In this document: in pieces, positions 52,633-60,759 of the stretch
Layout of the letters: each line of letters begins with the position of its first letter
Numbering within the stretch: position 1 is the stretch's first letter
NCBI RefSeq assembly: GCF_028993575.1
Contig: NZ_CP118615.1
Coordinates: 6,601,001-6,665,000 of the forward strand
Origin: Micromonospora cathayae
GTDB taxonomy: Bacteria > Actinomycetota > Actinomycetes > Mycobacteriales > Micromonosporaceae
Length of the DNA stretch: 64,000 nucleotides
Direction: 5' to 3'
The notes under the pieces: generated by a model
Database searches by the model: none
What the model was told of the DNA's origin: nothing
The model's input: the letters and a program-made list of their open reading frames with translations, nothing else
Position numbers and translations under genes: made by a program

Positions 52633-54099
52633 ATGGCCACGCCGCCGCACACCGTCGTCATCGGAGCCGGACCCGCCGGGCTCACCGCCGCCTACGAGCT
52701 GACCAGGCGAAACGCCTCGGTCGACGTGTTCGAGGCCGACGATGTCGTGGGCGGGATCAGTCGAACCGTCGAGCGGGACGGCTGGCGCTTCGACATCGGC
52801 GGTCACCGGTTCTTCACGAAGGTGCCCCGGGTCGAGGAGTTCTGGCACGAGATCCTGCCGGACAGCGACTTCCTGCTCCGGCCCCGGATGAGCCGGATCT
52901 ACTACCGGGGCAAACTCTTCGACTACCCGCTGCGGGCCGGCAACGCGCTGGGCAACCTGGGTGTGGTCGAGGCGGTGCGCTGCGTCGGGTCGTACGTCTG
53001 GGGGCGGCTGCGCCCGCCGAAGGACCAGAGCCACTTCGAGGGCTGGGTCTCCGCCCGGTTCGGCACCCGGCTGTACCGGATGTTCTTCAAGACCTACACC
53101 GAGAAGGTGTGGGGCATGCCGGCCACCGAGTTGCAGGCCGACTGGGCGGCCCAGCGGATCAAGAACCTGTCGCTGGCCGGGGCGGTCCGCAACGCGCTGC
53201 TGCCGAAACGCAACCAGACCGACATCACCAGCCTGATCGAGGAGTTCCAGTACCCGAAGTACGGGCCGGGGATGATGTGGGAACGCTGCGCCGAACTGGT
53301 CGCCAAGGGCGGCGGCGTGGTCACCACGAACACCTGGGCCCGTACGGTGCACCGGGCCGACGGCCGGGCGGTGGCGGTGACCGTCGCCGACCCGGACGGC
53401 GAGCGCCGGATCGACACCGACCACGTGGTGTCCAGCATGCCGATCGGTGACCTGGTGCGGGCGATGGACCCGCCGGCCCCCGAGCACGTCCGGGCCGCCG
53501 CCGACGCGCTGCGGCACCGGGACTTCCTCACCGTGGCGCTGGTGGTGCCGGCCGAGGCCGGCTTCCCGGACAACTGGATCTACGTGCACACCCCGGGGGT
53601 ACGGGTCGGCCGGATCCAGAACTTCGGCTCCTGGTCGCCGTACCTGGTCCAGGACGGCTCCACCTGCCTGGGCCTGGAGTACTTCGTCAACGTCGGCGAC
53701 GACCTGTGGGAGTCGAGCGACGACGACCTGGTGGCCCTGGGCACCGCCGAGCTGGAGCGGCTCGGCCTGGTCCGGCCGGGCGCGGTCCGGGCCGGGTACG
53801 TGGTCCGGATGCCGAAGGCGTACCCGGTCTACGACGAGGGGTACGAGCAGGCCGTCGAGATCGTCCGAGGCTGGCTGGCCGAGGCGGTGCCGAACGTGCA
53901 CCCGGTGGGCCGCAACGGCATGCACCGGTACAACAACCAGGACCACTCGATGCTCACCGCGATGCTCGCCGCGGAGAACATCCTCGACGGCACCGGCCAC
54001 GACGTCTGGGCGGTCAACGTCGAGGAGGAATACCACGAGGAGAAGGGGTCCGGGCAGCACGGGACGGGCCGGGCCGCCCCGGTGGTACCCCGCCGATGA
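52633..54099 (+). CDS. FAD-dependent amine-oxidase/UDP-galactopyranose mutase-like flavoprotein
   Basis: A 488-residue flavoprotein with the N-terminal dinucleotide motif VVIGAGPAGLTAAYEL, FEADDVVGGISRTV and the arginine-rich GGHRFFTKVPRVEEFW. The C-terminal FAD motif is LTAMLAAENILDGTGHDVW. The middle part (TYTEKVWGMPATEL, KRNQTDITSLIEEFQYPKYG cut to 20) resembles UDP-galactopyranose mutase-like and related oxidoreductases that act on nucleotide sugars or polyprenyl-linked glycans. The true substrate is unknown. Start is the ATG at 52633; a TAGATT sequence at 52544 may be part of its promoter. It is followed by the DUF4191 gene with its own promoter. Confidence 0.82.
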   Translation: MATPPHTVVIGAGPAGLTAAYELTRRNASVDVFEADDVVGGISRTVERDGWRFDIGGHRFFTKVPRVEEFWHEILPDSDFLLRPRMSRIYYRGKLFDYPLRAGNALGNLGVVEAVRCVGSYVWGRLRPPKDQSHFEGWVSARFGTRLYRMFFKTYTEKVWGMPATELQADWAAQRIKNLSLAGAVRNALLPKRNQTDITSLIEEFQYPKYGPGMMWERCAELVAKGGGVVTTNTWARTVHRADGRAVAVTVADPDGERRIDTDHVVSSMPIGDLVRAMDPPAPEHVRAAADALRHRDFLTVALVVPAEAGFPDNWIYVHTPGVRVGRIQNFGSWSPYLVQDGSTCLGLEYFVNVGDDLWESSDDDLVALGTAELERLGLVRPGAVRAGYVVRMPKAYPVYDEGYEQAVEIVRGWLAEAVPNVHPVGRNGMHRYNNQDHSMLTAMLAAENILDGTGHDVWAVNVEEEYHEEKGSGQHGTGRAAPVVPRR

Positions 54100-54152
54100 T
54101 CCTCCGCTGGTCGGGGGCCGGGCGCGGATGATCGGTCGGCGTACCCGACCAC

Positions 54153-54158
54153 TACACT
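54153..54158 (+). promoter_or_regulatory. -10 element of a leaderless start (DUF4191 gene)
   Basis: TACACT with seven bases to the ATG at 54166. Confidence 0.55.
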
Positions 54159-54165
54159 TCGCAGC

Positions 54166-54855
54166 ATGGCGAAGCCCCAGGAGAAGGTCTCGTTCGGCCA
54201 GCGGCTGAAGCAGATCGGGATGGTGTTCAAGTTCACCGCCAAGCAGGACCGGTGGTTCGCGCCACTGACCGCCGCGGCAGTGCTGATCCCGCTCGCGCTG
54301 ACCGTGGTCGCGGTCCTCAACTGGGGTTGGCTCTGGCTGCCGCTGGGCATCCTGTTCACCCTGCTCGCCGTGCTGATCGTGCTCAACCTGCGGTCGAACC
54401 GGGCGATGATGAACGCCGCCGAGGGGCAGCCCGGCGCGGCGGCCTCGATCATGGAGAGCATGCGCGGCGACTGGCGGGTCACCCCGGCGGTCAGCTCCAC
54501 CACCCAGATGGACATGGTGCACCTGGTGATCGGCCGCCCCGGCGTGATCCTGCTCGCCGAGGGCAACCCGCAGCGGGTACGCGGGCTGCTCGGCCAGGAG
54601 AAGCGCCGGCTGGCGAAGGTGATCGGCTCGGCTCCGCTCTACGACTACGTGATCGGCACCGACGAGGGTGAACTGCCGGTCCGCAAGCTGCGGATGACCC
54701 TGATGCGGCTGCCGCGCAACCTGAGCGGCAAGGACGTCAACGCGCTCGACAAGCGGCTCAAGGCGCTCACCGCCCGCCCGCAGCTGCCCAAGGGCGCCAT
54801 CCCGAAGAACATGCGCCCGGCCAAGGGCCAGTTCCGCCAGACCCGGGGTCGCTGA
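54166..54855 (+). CDS. DUF4191 membrane protein
   Basis: A 229-residue protein of the actinobacterial DUF4191 family (M. tuberculosis Rv2219 type). Two membrane segments lie at about 33-51 and 54-73 near the N-terminus; the rest is a basic soluble domain (MESMRGDWRVTPAVSSTTQM, HLVIGRPGVILLAEGNPQRV) ending in a very basic tail (AKGQFRQTRGR). Function is unknown. It lies between lipA and glnA as in M. tuberculosis, convergent with the RDD gene, with a strong hairpin between them. Confidence 0.9.
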   Translation: MAKPQEKVSFGQRLKQIGMVFKFTAKQDRWFAPLTAAAVLIPLALTVVAVLNWGWLWLPLGILFTLLAVLIVLNLRSNRAMMNAAEGQPGAAASIMESMRGDWRVTPAVSSTTQMDMVHLVIGRPGVILLAEGNPQRVRGLLGQEKRRLAKVIGSAPLYDYVIGTDEGELPVRKLRMTLMRLPRNLSGKDVNALDKRLKALTARPQLPKGAIPKNMRPAKGQFRQTRGR

Positions 54856-54874
54856 CCCCGACCCGCCCGCTCCA

Positions 54875-54921
54875 CCGACGGCGTCCCGTCACGAGGTCGA
54901 CCCTCGCCGGGACGCCGTCGG
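54875..54921. terminator. Bidirectional hairpin terminator
   Basis: CCGACGGCGTCCCG (54875-54888) and CGGGACGCCGTCGG (54908-54921) pair over 14 bases around a 19-base loop, between the convergent DUF4191 and RDD genes. Confidence 0.8.
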
Positions 54922-54978
54922 CGTCTCCGGCCACCGGACCTGGACGGGGCCCAGCGGACCTGGACAGGGACGATCCGG

Positions 54979-55377
54979 TCAGCGGGCCGGGGCAGGGACG
55001 ATGACCGCGCCCGCGAGGCGGTCGTGCATGCCCCGGCGGTGCTCGTCCATGATCAGGGCCGGCACGACCAGCGCCAGCAGCAGGCCGCGCAGCAGAGCGC
55101 GGGGGACGCCGATCCGGCCGCCGTCGACCCAGGAGAGGCAGCGGATCCGGGTGATGTACATGCCCGGGGTCTGCGAGAACAGGCCGAGGAAGAAGCCGTA
55201 CTCGATGATCAGGACCAGCACCGGGGCCCAGCCGTCGCGGACCGGGTCGGCGAAGAAGTTCGACACCAGCAGGCAGAGCACCCAGTCGACGACGAGCGCG
55301 CCGAACCGGCGGCCCAGGCTCGGCGGTACGAAGGTGGGGTCGGCGGCGGGCGGCACCGGGTCAGGCGGCATGCTCAC
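54979..55377 (-). CDS. RDD-family membrane protein
   Basis: A 132-residue protein with the RDD pattern: GRRFGALVVDWVLCLLVSNF (Arg and Asp of the first helix), a second segment VLVLIIEYGFFLGLF, then TPGMYITRIRC and MDEHRRGMHDRLAGAVIV at the end. Three membrane segments are predicted. The role is unknown; RDD proteins are thought to be small transporters or stress-related membrane proteins. Start is the GTG at 55375-55377, eight bases after a TAGCCT element (55391-55386), preferred to the TTG three codons earlier. M. tuberculosis has an RDD gene in the same place. Confidence 0.88.
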   Translation of the reverse strand: MSMPPDPVPPAADPTFVPPSLGRRFGALVVDWVLCLLVSNFFADPVRDGWAPVLVLIIEYGFFLGLFSQTPGMYITRIRCLSWVDGGRIGVPRALLRGLLLALVVPALIMDEHRRGMHDRLAGAVIVPAPAR

Positions 55378-55706
55378 AGCAGCCAAGGCTAGCCGGGCCT
55401 CCGATCGGGCCGGCAGAGGCGGTCGACCGGCCCCGCCCGACCCGGGACGGTACCCTCCGAACGGGCCGGCGGGCGCGGTTGATCAGCGCCGCCCGGCCCG
55501 GGGCGGTATCGTCCGAACGGAGACCAGCGGCCGGCCCAACGGCGCGTCCTGTCCGCCGGACCCGACCTGTCCGGCCGTCCTCACCGGCGTGAACAGCCAG
55601 CCAGAGCGGGTCGTAACACGGCAGAAACAGTGAGGACATGGCCGAGCAACCGCCCGGCCATAGCGTCGCCAGCAGCCAGCCACCCGTGGACGTGCCAGGA
55701 GGACGT
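55378..55706. other. 329-bp intergenic region with RDD and glnA promoters
   Basis: It holds the TAGCCT -10 of the RDD gene at its left end, three GGTACCGTCC/GGTATCGTCC-like repeats (55448, 55503), the GlnR-like box (55613-55628), a TAGCGT -10 (55661-55666) and the glnA ribosome site (55697-55702). An ATG at 55638 in frame with glnA would add 23 residues but lies before the -10. Confidence 0.6.
55613..55628 (+). promoter_or_regulatory. GlnR-type binding box upstream of glnA
   Basis: GTAAC, six bases, GAAAC matches the a-n6-b half of the GlnR consensus in actinobacteria exactly. A weaker match (CTCAC, six bases, GAACA) starts 33 bases upstream, three 11-bp steps away. It lies about 45 bases upstream of the TAGCGT at 55661, the usual activator position. 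Confidence 0.65.
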
Positions 55707-57131
55707 GTGTTCGCCAATCCCGAGGAACTCCTGCGATACCTCAAGAACGAGGACGTGAAGTTCGTCGACGTACGGTTCTGTGACCTGCCCGGTGTGATGC
55801 AGCACTTCAACCTGCCGGTCGAGTCCGTGGACGACGCCTTCTTCACCGAGGGCCTCGCCTTCGACGGGTCGTCGATCCGGGGCTTCCAGGCGATCCACGA
55901 GTCGGACATGCTCCTGCTCCCGGACGTCGCCACCGCCTTCATCGACCCCTTCCGCGCCCAGAAGACCCTCGCGCTGAACTTCTTCATCCACGACCCGTTC
56001 ACCCGCGAGGCGTACTCCCGGGACCCGCGCAACGTGGCGAAGAAGGCCGAGGCGTACCTGGCGGCGAGCGGCATCGCCGACACCGCCTACTTCGGCGCCG
56101 AGGCCGAGTTCTACATCTTCGACTCGATCCGCCACGAGACCTCCGCGCACCAGTCGTTCTACTACATCGACTCGATCGAGGGCGCGTGGAACACCGGGCG
56201 TGAGGAGGCCGGCGGCAACCGCGGCTACAAGACCGCCTTCAAGGGCGGCTACTTCCCGGTGCCGCCGGTGGACCACTACGCCGACCTGCGGGACTCGATC
56301 GTCCGTCGCCTGGTCGACGCCGGCTTCACCGTGGAGCGTTCGCACCACGAGGTCGGCACCGCCGGCCAGTCGGAGATCAACTACCGGTTCTCGACGCTGC
56401 TGCACGCCGCCGACCAGCTCCAGCTCTTCAAGTACATCGTGAAGAACGAGACCTGGGCGAACGGCAAGACCGCGACGTTCATGCCGAAGCCGCTCTTCGG
56501 TGACAACGGCTCCGGCATGCACACCCACCAGAGCCTCTGGCTCAACGGCGAGCCGCTGTTCTACGACGAGACCGGCTACGCCGGGCTGTCGGACACCGCC
56601 CGCTGGTACATCGGTGGTCTGCTGCACCACGCGCCGTCGCTGCTGGCCTTCACCAACCCGACGGTCAACTCGTACCGCCGGCTGGTGCCGGGCTTCGAGG
56701 CGCCGGTCAACCTGGTCTACTCGCAGCGTAACCGCTCCGCCTGCACCCGGATCCCGGTCACCGGCAGCAACCCGAAGGCCAAGCGCGTCGAGTTCCGGGT
56801 GCCGGACCCGTCGGCCAACGTCTACCTGGCCTTCTCGGCGATGATGATGGCCGGCCTGGACGGCATCAAGAGCAAGATCGAGCCGCCGGCGCCGATCGAC
56901 AAGGACCTGTACGACCTGCCGCCGGAGGAGTGGGGCGACGTCAAGCAGGTGCCGGGCTCGCTGCCGGCCGTGCTCGACTCCCTCGAGGCCGACCACGACT
57001 ACCTGCTCGACGGTGGGGTCTTCACGCCGGACCTGATCTCCACCTGGATCGACTGGAAGCGGGCCAACGAGGTCGACCCGGTGCGCCTGCGCCCGACCCC
57101 GCACGAGTTCGCCATGTACTTCGACTGCTGA
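55707..57131 (+). CDS. glnA: Glutamine synthetase type I (GlnA)
   Basis: Dodecameric glutamine synthetase, the main ammonium-assimilating enzyme. From the GTG at 55707 (AGGAGG four bases upstream) the product is 474 residues and begins [20 protein letters not shown], the normal GlnA1 N-terminus. It has [17 protein letters not shown], the metal and ATP region [23 protein letters not shown] and [16 protein letters not shown] [17 protein letters not shown]. The adenylylation Tyr is residue 402 in [12 protein letters not shown], and the modifying enzyme GlnE is encoded in this window. The ATG in frame 23 codons earlier lies upstream of the likely -10, so is rejected. Confidence 0.97.
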   Translation: MFANPEELLRYLKNEDVKFVDVRFCDLPGVMQHFNLPVESVDDAFFTEGLAFDGSSIRGFQAIHESDMLLLPDVATAFIDPFRAQKTLALNFFIHDPFTREAYSRDPRNVAKKAEAYLAASGIADTAYFGAEAEFYIFDSIRHETSAHQSFYYIDSIEGAWNTGREEAGGNRGYKTAFKGGYFPVPPVDHYADLRDSIVRRLVDAGFTVERSHHEVGTAGQSEINYRFSTLLHAADQLQLFKYIVKNETWANGKTATFMPKPLFGDNGSGMHTHQSLWLNGEPLFYDETGYAGLSDTARWYIGGLLHHAPSLLAFTNPTVNSYRRLVPGFEAPVNLVYSQRNRSACTRIPVTGSNPKAKRVEFRVPDPSANVYLAFSAMMMAGLDGIKSKIEPPAPIDKDLYDLPPEEWGDVKQVPGSLPAVLDSLEADHDYLLDGGVFTPDLISTWIDWKRANEVDPVRLRPTPHEFAMYFDC

Positions 57132-57148
57132 CCGTCGAACCCGACCGA

Positions 57149-57181
57149 GGGAGCCCCGGAAGCACCGCTTCCGGGGCTTCC
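57149..57181 (+). terminator. Hairpin terminator after glnA
   Basis: AGCCCCGGAAGC (57152-57163) pairs with GCTTCCGGGGCT (57167-57178), loop ACC, extended at the base by a wobble and G-C pairs. It begins 17 bases after the stop. Confidence 0.82.
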
Positions 57182-57220
57182 CCGTGCTCTCTCCCCCACC
57201 CTCCCTCCCCGCGCCCCCGC

Positions 57221-57281
57221 GTTGATCATGAAGTTGTTGTCCCGACACGCCGAGCCAGGTGACAACAACTTCATGGTCAAC
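57221..57281. repeat. Dispersed palindromic repeat, copy C
   Basis: Arms 57221-57241 and 57261-57281 pair over 21 bases with one mismatch (GTTGATCATGAAGTTGTTGT plus C on the left). Reversed, it matches copy A in both arms and in 16 of 19 central bases. Confidence 0.9.
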
Positions 57282-57356
57282 ACGGGGTAGATGCCGGGGA
57301 CGGGGGCCGGGTGGGCCGGGTGGGGGTGGGGGTGCATCCCGGGCGGGCGGCGGTCG

Positions 57357-57512
57357 TCAGTCGGTGGGCAGGGCCGCGAGCAGTTCGCGAAGCACGTCGT
57401 GCACCGGCCGGTCGGCCAGCGACGCCAGGTAGGGCCCGGCCGTGTCGTGGACCCGGCGGAGCGCGGCGTCGGCGCTGTCGTCGTGCAACGGATCGAAAAT
57501 GCAATTAGACAT
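57357..57512 (-). pseudogene. Possible remnant of a PLP-dependent decarboxylase N-terminus
   Basis: A 51-residue open frame, MSNCIFDPLHDDSADAALRR followed by VHDTAGPYLASLADRPVHDV and ending LLAALPTD. The GPYLASLADRPVHD stretch is typical of the N-terminus of pyridoxal-dependent decarboxylases, but the frame stops here, far short of the 450-500 residues of that family. It is best read as a truncated leftover; a genuine small protein is the alternative. A plus-strand remnant begins 38 bases away, divergent from it. Confidence 0.45.
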
Positions 57513-57549
57513 GCATCGCAGCCGATATCCGAACGCGTACGGTCAGCGC

Positions 57550-57763
57550 ATGTCGAAAACTGCTGAGGTAATTGCCGAATCCGAGGGCTGCGGCTGTGGA
57601 CCGAGCGGATCGGGCCGCCGTCGCCGGAGCCCGTACTGCTGGTCATGGGTACGTCGACCCAGGGCATCGGCTGGCCGGACGAACTGGTCGACGTGCTCGT
57701 GGGTGATCCTCGGTATGGGGCACGGGTTCTTCTCCCCCGGCCTGCCCCGCCGCCTCGGTGAGG
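57550..57763 (+). pseudogene. Frameshifted remnant of an alpha/beta hydrolase N-terminus
   Basis: The ATG at 57550 opens with MSKTAEVIAESEG; after about 57585 the sense continues one frame over as LRLWTERIGPPSPEPVLLVM and GTSTQGIGWPDELVDVLVG, which I recognise as the beginning of an alpha/beta-fold hydrolase (oxyanion region before the missing nucleophile). The frame then ends in nonsense at a TGA near 57763. So it is both frameshifted and truncated by comparison with the 280-residue family. The missing part would carry the catalytic triad. Confidence 0.5.
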
Positions 57764-57778
57764 TCGTCCTCGGGCACC

Positions 57779-59269
57779 TCAGGGCCGGACGTCGGGCGGA
57801 GCCCCCCGCGCCGCCCGGGACACCGTCCTGACCAGCAGCCAGAGGACACCGGCGGTCATCAGGAGCGCGCCGGGGGCCTTGCTGAACCGGGCCAGATTGG
57901 TGCCGTCGGGCAGGGTGAGGAACGACGCCACCGCGACGGGTACCCGGAACCAGGTGGTCCGGGTGGCGCAGGTCGCCAGCACGGCGAGGGGCCAGACCGC
58001 GTACCAGGGGTGGAAGACCGGGGCCAGGGCGACGGTGGCGGCCAACGCCAGTCCGGCCCCGGTCAGCGCCGCCCGGGGGCGGGCCCCGGCCAGCCGGGCC
58101 ACCCGCTGCCGGACGCCGCTGAGCCGACGCAGCCCGGACCAGGCCCGCACCCAGAGCACCACCAGCAGGACGGCCAGCAGCAGCACCGCCACCGCCCGGG
58201 TCACCGGGACCGCGTTCGGATCCCGGCCGACCAGCCTGCCGAGGTAGTCGACGGTGAACCCGACGGCGGTCGGCGGGGAGGTCCACTGTTCGGAGTCGCC
58301 GCTGCGGGTCAGCCCGCCGATCCAGCCCAGGCCGAGCCCGGACAGCGCCGAGGTGGCCAGCAGTCCGGCCGCCGCGCCGGCCAGCACCCAGCCGGCGTCG
58401 CGCAGCAGGGCCCGTACCGTGAAGATGCCGGCCACGGCGGCGAGCGCGGCGAACGGCAGCACCACCACGGCGGTGGCCTTCACCGCCACGGCCAGCCCGA
58501 GCAGCACCCCGCCGAGCAGCAGCCGGGGGCGCTGGCCGGGGTGGCGGACCACCAGCAGCAGCCCGGCCAGCAGCAGTCCCACCATCACCGCGTCGTTGTG
58601 CGCGCCGGCGACCAGGTGCACGCCGACCAGCGGGCAGGCCAGCACCAGCCAGACCGCCCGCCGCGGGGGCACCCCGGCGGCACGGGCCAGGCCGGGCAGG
58701 CAGGCGGCGGCGACCAGCACGCCCGCCACGGCGGCCAGTCGCAGCAGCACGAGCGTGCCGACCAGGCCGCCGCCGAGCGCGGCGGCGGCCCCGGCGAGCA
58801 GCACGAACACCGGGCCGTACGGGGCGGGGGTGTCCCGCCAGATCGGCGCGACGGCGTCCAGCCACGGGCAGCCGGCCGCCGCCACCCCACCGGCGTACGG
58901 GTCGCCGCCGTCGGCGTACACCCAGCCCTGGCAGGCGTACGAGTAGACGTCCCGGCTGCCCAGCGGCACGGTGACCAGCAGCGGCAGTGCCCACAGTCCG
59001 GCGGTGAGGTACGCCCAGCGGGTCGACGGCACGGTGTGCCGCAGCGCCCACCAGCCGGCGACCAGGGCGACGGTGCCGGTCAGCCAGGCGGCCAGCAGCA
59101 GTGGGCCGTGTTCGCCGCGCCAGATGCCGGCCGGGGTGACGCCGGAGGTGGACCCGGGGAAGACGCCGCCCAACCGGCCGGCCACGGCGAGCAGTACCGC
59201 ACCGGCCAGACCACCCCACCGGACCGCGCGGAGCCGGGCGACAGGGATCGGCAGGTCGGCGACGGACAC
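57779..59269 (-). CDS. GT-C membrane mannosyltransferase, MptA/MptB-like (copy 1)
   Basis: A 496-residue protein with about 12 membrane segments, like the polyprenol-phosphomannose-dependent alpha-1,6-mannosyltransferases of actinobacterial lipomannan/lipoglycan synthesis. The conserved acidic loop is PLGSRDVYSYACQGWVY near residue 108; other shared marks are DTPAPYGPVFVL, HLVAGAHNDAVMVGL and ALAPVFHPWYAVWPLAVL. The neighbouring gene is a clear paralogue in the same orientation, ending 27 bases upstream. The start is the GTG at 59267-59269 with only a weak ribosome site. Family-level role only; the exact linkage is unknown. Confidence 0.88.
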   Translation of the reverse strand: MSVADLPIPVARLRAVRWGGLAGAVLLAVAGRLGGVFPGSTSGVTPAGIWRGEHGPLLLAAWLTGTVALVAGWWALRHTVPSTRWAYLTAGLWALPLLVTVPLGSRDVYSYACQGWVYADGGDPYAGGVAAAGCPWLDAVAPIWRDTPAPYGPVFVLLAGAAAALGGGLVGTLVLLRLAAVAGVLVAAACLPGLARAAGVPPRRAVWLVLACPLVGVHLVAGAHNDAVMVGLLLAGLLLVVRHPGQRPRLLLGGVLLGLAVAVKATAVVVLPFAALAAVAGIFTVRALLRDAGWVLAGAAAGLLATSALSGLGLGWIGGLTRSGDSEQWTSPPTAVGFTVDYLGRLVGRDPNAVPVTRAVAVLLLAVLLVVLWVRAWSGLRRLSGVRQRVARLAGARPRAALTGAGLALAATVALAPVFHPWYAVWPLAVLATCATRTTWFRVPVAVASFLTLPDGTNLARFSKAPGALLMTAGVLWLLVRTVSRAARGAPPDVRP

Positions 59270-59296
59270 GGAAGCGCCCCGGTATCGGTCGGCAGG

Positions 59297-60724
59297 TCAG
59301 TCGGAGCGGTCGGGCACCGCAGCCGGTGCCGGCCGGGTCGACCTGGCCGAACGTACCACGCGCACGGCCACCACGATCACCAACAGCGTCATCAGCGGGG
59401 CACCGGGCATCTTGGTGAACCGGGGCAGACCGGTGCCGTCGGGCAGCACCATGAACGCCGACACGAGGGCGACCACCAGGAACCACCGGGTCCGCTGCGC
59501 GGTGGCGGCGAGCACCACCAGCGGCCACAGCCAGTACCACGGATGGAAGACCGGGGCGAGCGCGACCGTGGCGGCCAGCGCGAGCCCGGCGTACCGGAGG
59601 GCGTCGCGGGTCCTGGCCCGCCACCACAGCCAGACGAGGAGGACGACCAGCACGGCCGCCCCGACCGCACGGGCGGCGGGAAGGGCGTCGACGTGCCAGC
59701 CGAACAACCGGGCGAGGTAGCCGATCGTCTGACCGACGGCGGTGGGCGGCGAACTCCAGGCGATCGCGTCGCCGCCCCGGGCCAGGCCACCCACCCAGCC
59801 GAAGTCCAACCCGGCGACCAGGGTGGACCCCACGATCCCGAGCAGCGATCCGGCGACCACCGGGCCGCCGTCGCGCAGCAACGCGACGAGGCGGTACCCG
59901 CCGACGATGCCGGCGAGCGCGGCGAACGGGACGACGACCAACGCGGTCACCTTGATCGCTGCGGCGAGGCCGAGGAGCAGCCCACCGGCCAGCAGCAGAC
60001 CGGGTTTGCCGGGGCGGGTGGCGACCACGGCGAGCCCGCCCACCAGCAGCGCGATCATCAGTGCGTCGTTGTGCGCCCCGCTGACCAGGTGGACCGCGAC
60101 CAGCGGCGAGCCGAGCGCCAACCAGACCGCCCGCCGGGCGGGCACCCCGCACCGGCGGGCCAGCACCGGCAGGCAGGCGGCGGTGGCCACCACCCCGACC
60201 ACGGCGACCAGCCGGAACAGTGCCACGGTCACGGTCAGTGAGCCGCCGCCCGCCTCGACCACCAGCCCGGAGATCAGCACGAACAGCGGACCGTAGGGGG
60301 CCGGGGAGTCCCGCCAGATGTACGAGATGGTGTCCAGCCAGGGGCAGGGCAGCGCGGAGACACCGTACTCGTACGGGTTGATGCCGGCCGCGTAGCTCGC
60401 GCCCTGACACGCGTACGCGTACACGTCCCGACTGCCCAACGGCGGCGCGACCAGCAGCGGCAGCAGCCAGAGCCCGACGGTGACCAGCGCCCAACGGGTC
60501 GACGGGACGGTGTCCCGCAACCGCCACCAGGCCCACGCCATCAGGCCCGTGCCCACCAGCCAGAGGGTCAGGACCAGGGGGCCGTCGGGGCCCTGCCAGA
60601 TGCTGACCGGGGTGCTGCGCAGCGGCGACGTGGGAAGGGCGCCGCCGAGCACGGCGGCGCCGGCCAGCATGGCCGCACCCGCCAACCCGGTCCAGCGCTC
60701 AAGGTGGTGAGGCACGTCCGACAT
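59297..60724 (-). CDS. GT-C membrane mannosyltransferase, MptA/MptB-like (copy 2)
   Basis: A 475-residue paralogue of the next gene, with the same marks: PLGSRDVYAYACQGASY, DSPAPYGPLFVL, HLVSGAHNDALMIAL and LAPVFHPWYWLWPLVVL. About 12 membrane segments are predicted, with the catalytic Asp in the first large outside loop (SRDVY). The pair probably arose by tandem duplication and may act at different steps of a mannan chain. The ATG is at 60722-60724; the divergent membrane-protein gene starts 36 bases away, so the promoters overlap. Confidence 0.88.
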   Translation of the reverse strand: MSDVPHHLERWTGLAGAAMLAGAAVLGGALPTSPLRSTPVSIWQGPDGPLVLTLWLVGTGLMAWAWWRLRDTVPSTRWALVTVGLWLLPLLVAPPLGSRDVYAYACQGASYAAGINPYEYGVSALPCPWLDTISYIWRDSPAPYGPLFVLISGLVVEAGGGSLTVTVALFRLVAVVGVVATAACLPVLARRCGVPARRAVWLALGSPLVAVHLVSGAHNDALMIALLVGGLAVVATRPGKPGLLLAGGLLLGLAAAIKVTALVVVPFAALAGIVGGYRLVALLRDGGPVVAGSLLGIVGSTLVAGLDFGWVGGLARGGDAIAWSSPPTAVGQTIGYLARLFGWHVDALPAARAVGAAVLVVLLVWLWWRARTRDALRYAGLALAATVALAPVFHPWYWLWPLVVLAATAQRTRWFLVVALVSAFMVLPDGTGLPRFTKMPGAPLMTLLVIVVAVRVVRSARSTRPAPAAVPDRSD

Positions 60725-60759
60725 GGTGCCAGTACGGTGATCGCGGACATGGAGGTGGG

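Noticed and set aside
55638..55706. Upstream ATG start for glnA
   Set aside because: It would add 23 non-conserved residues and lies before the probable -10 at 55661; the GTG at 55707 has AGGAGG and the family N-terminus.
57543..60536. Minus-strand open frame of 997 codons overlapping the mannosyltransferase genes
   Set aside because: It is one frame off the two clear GT-C genes on the same strand and has Arg/Gly/Ala-only composition; a high-GC shadow.
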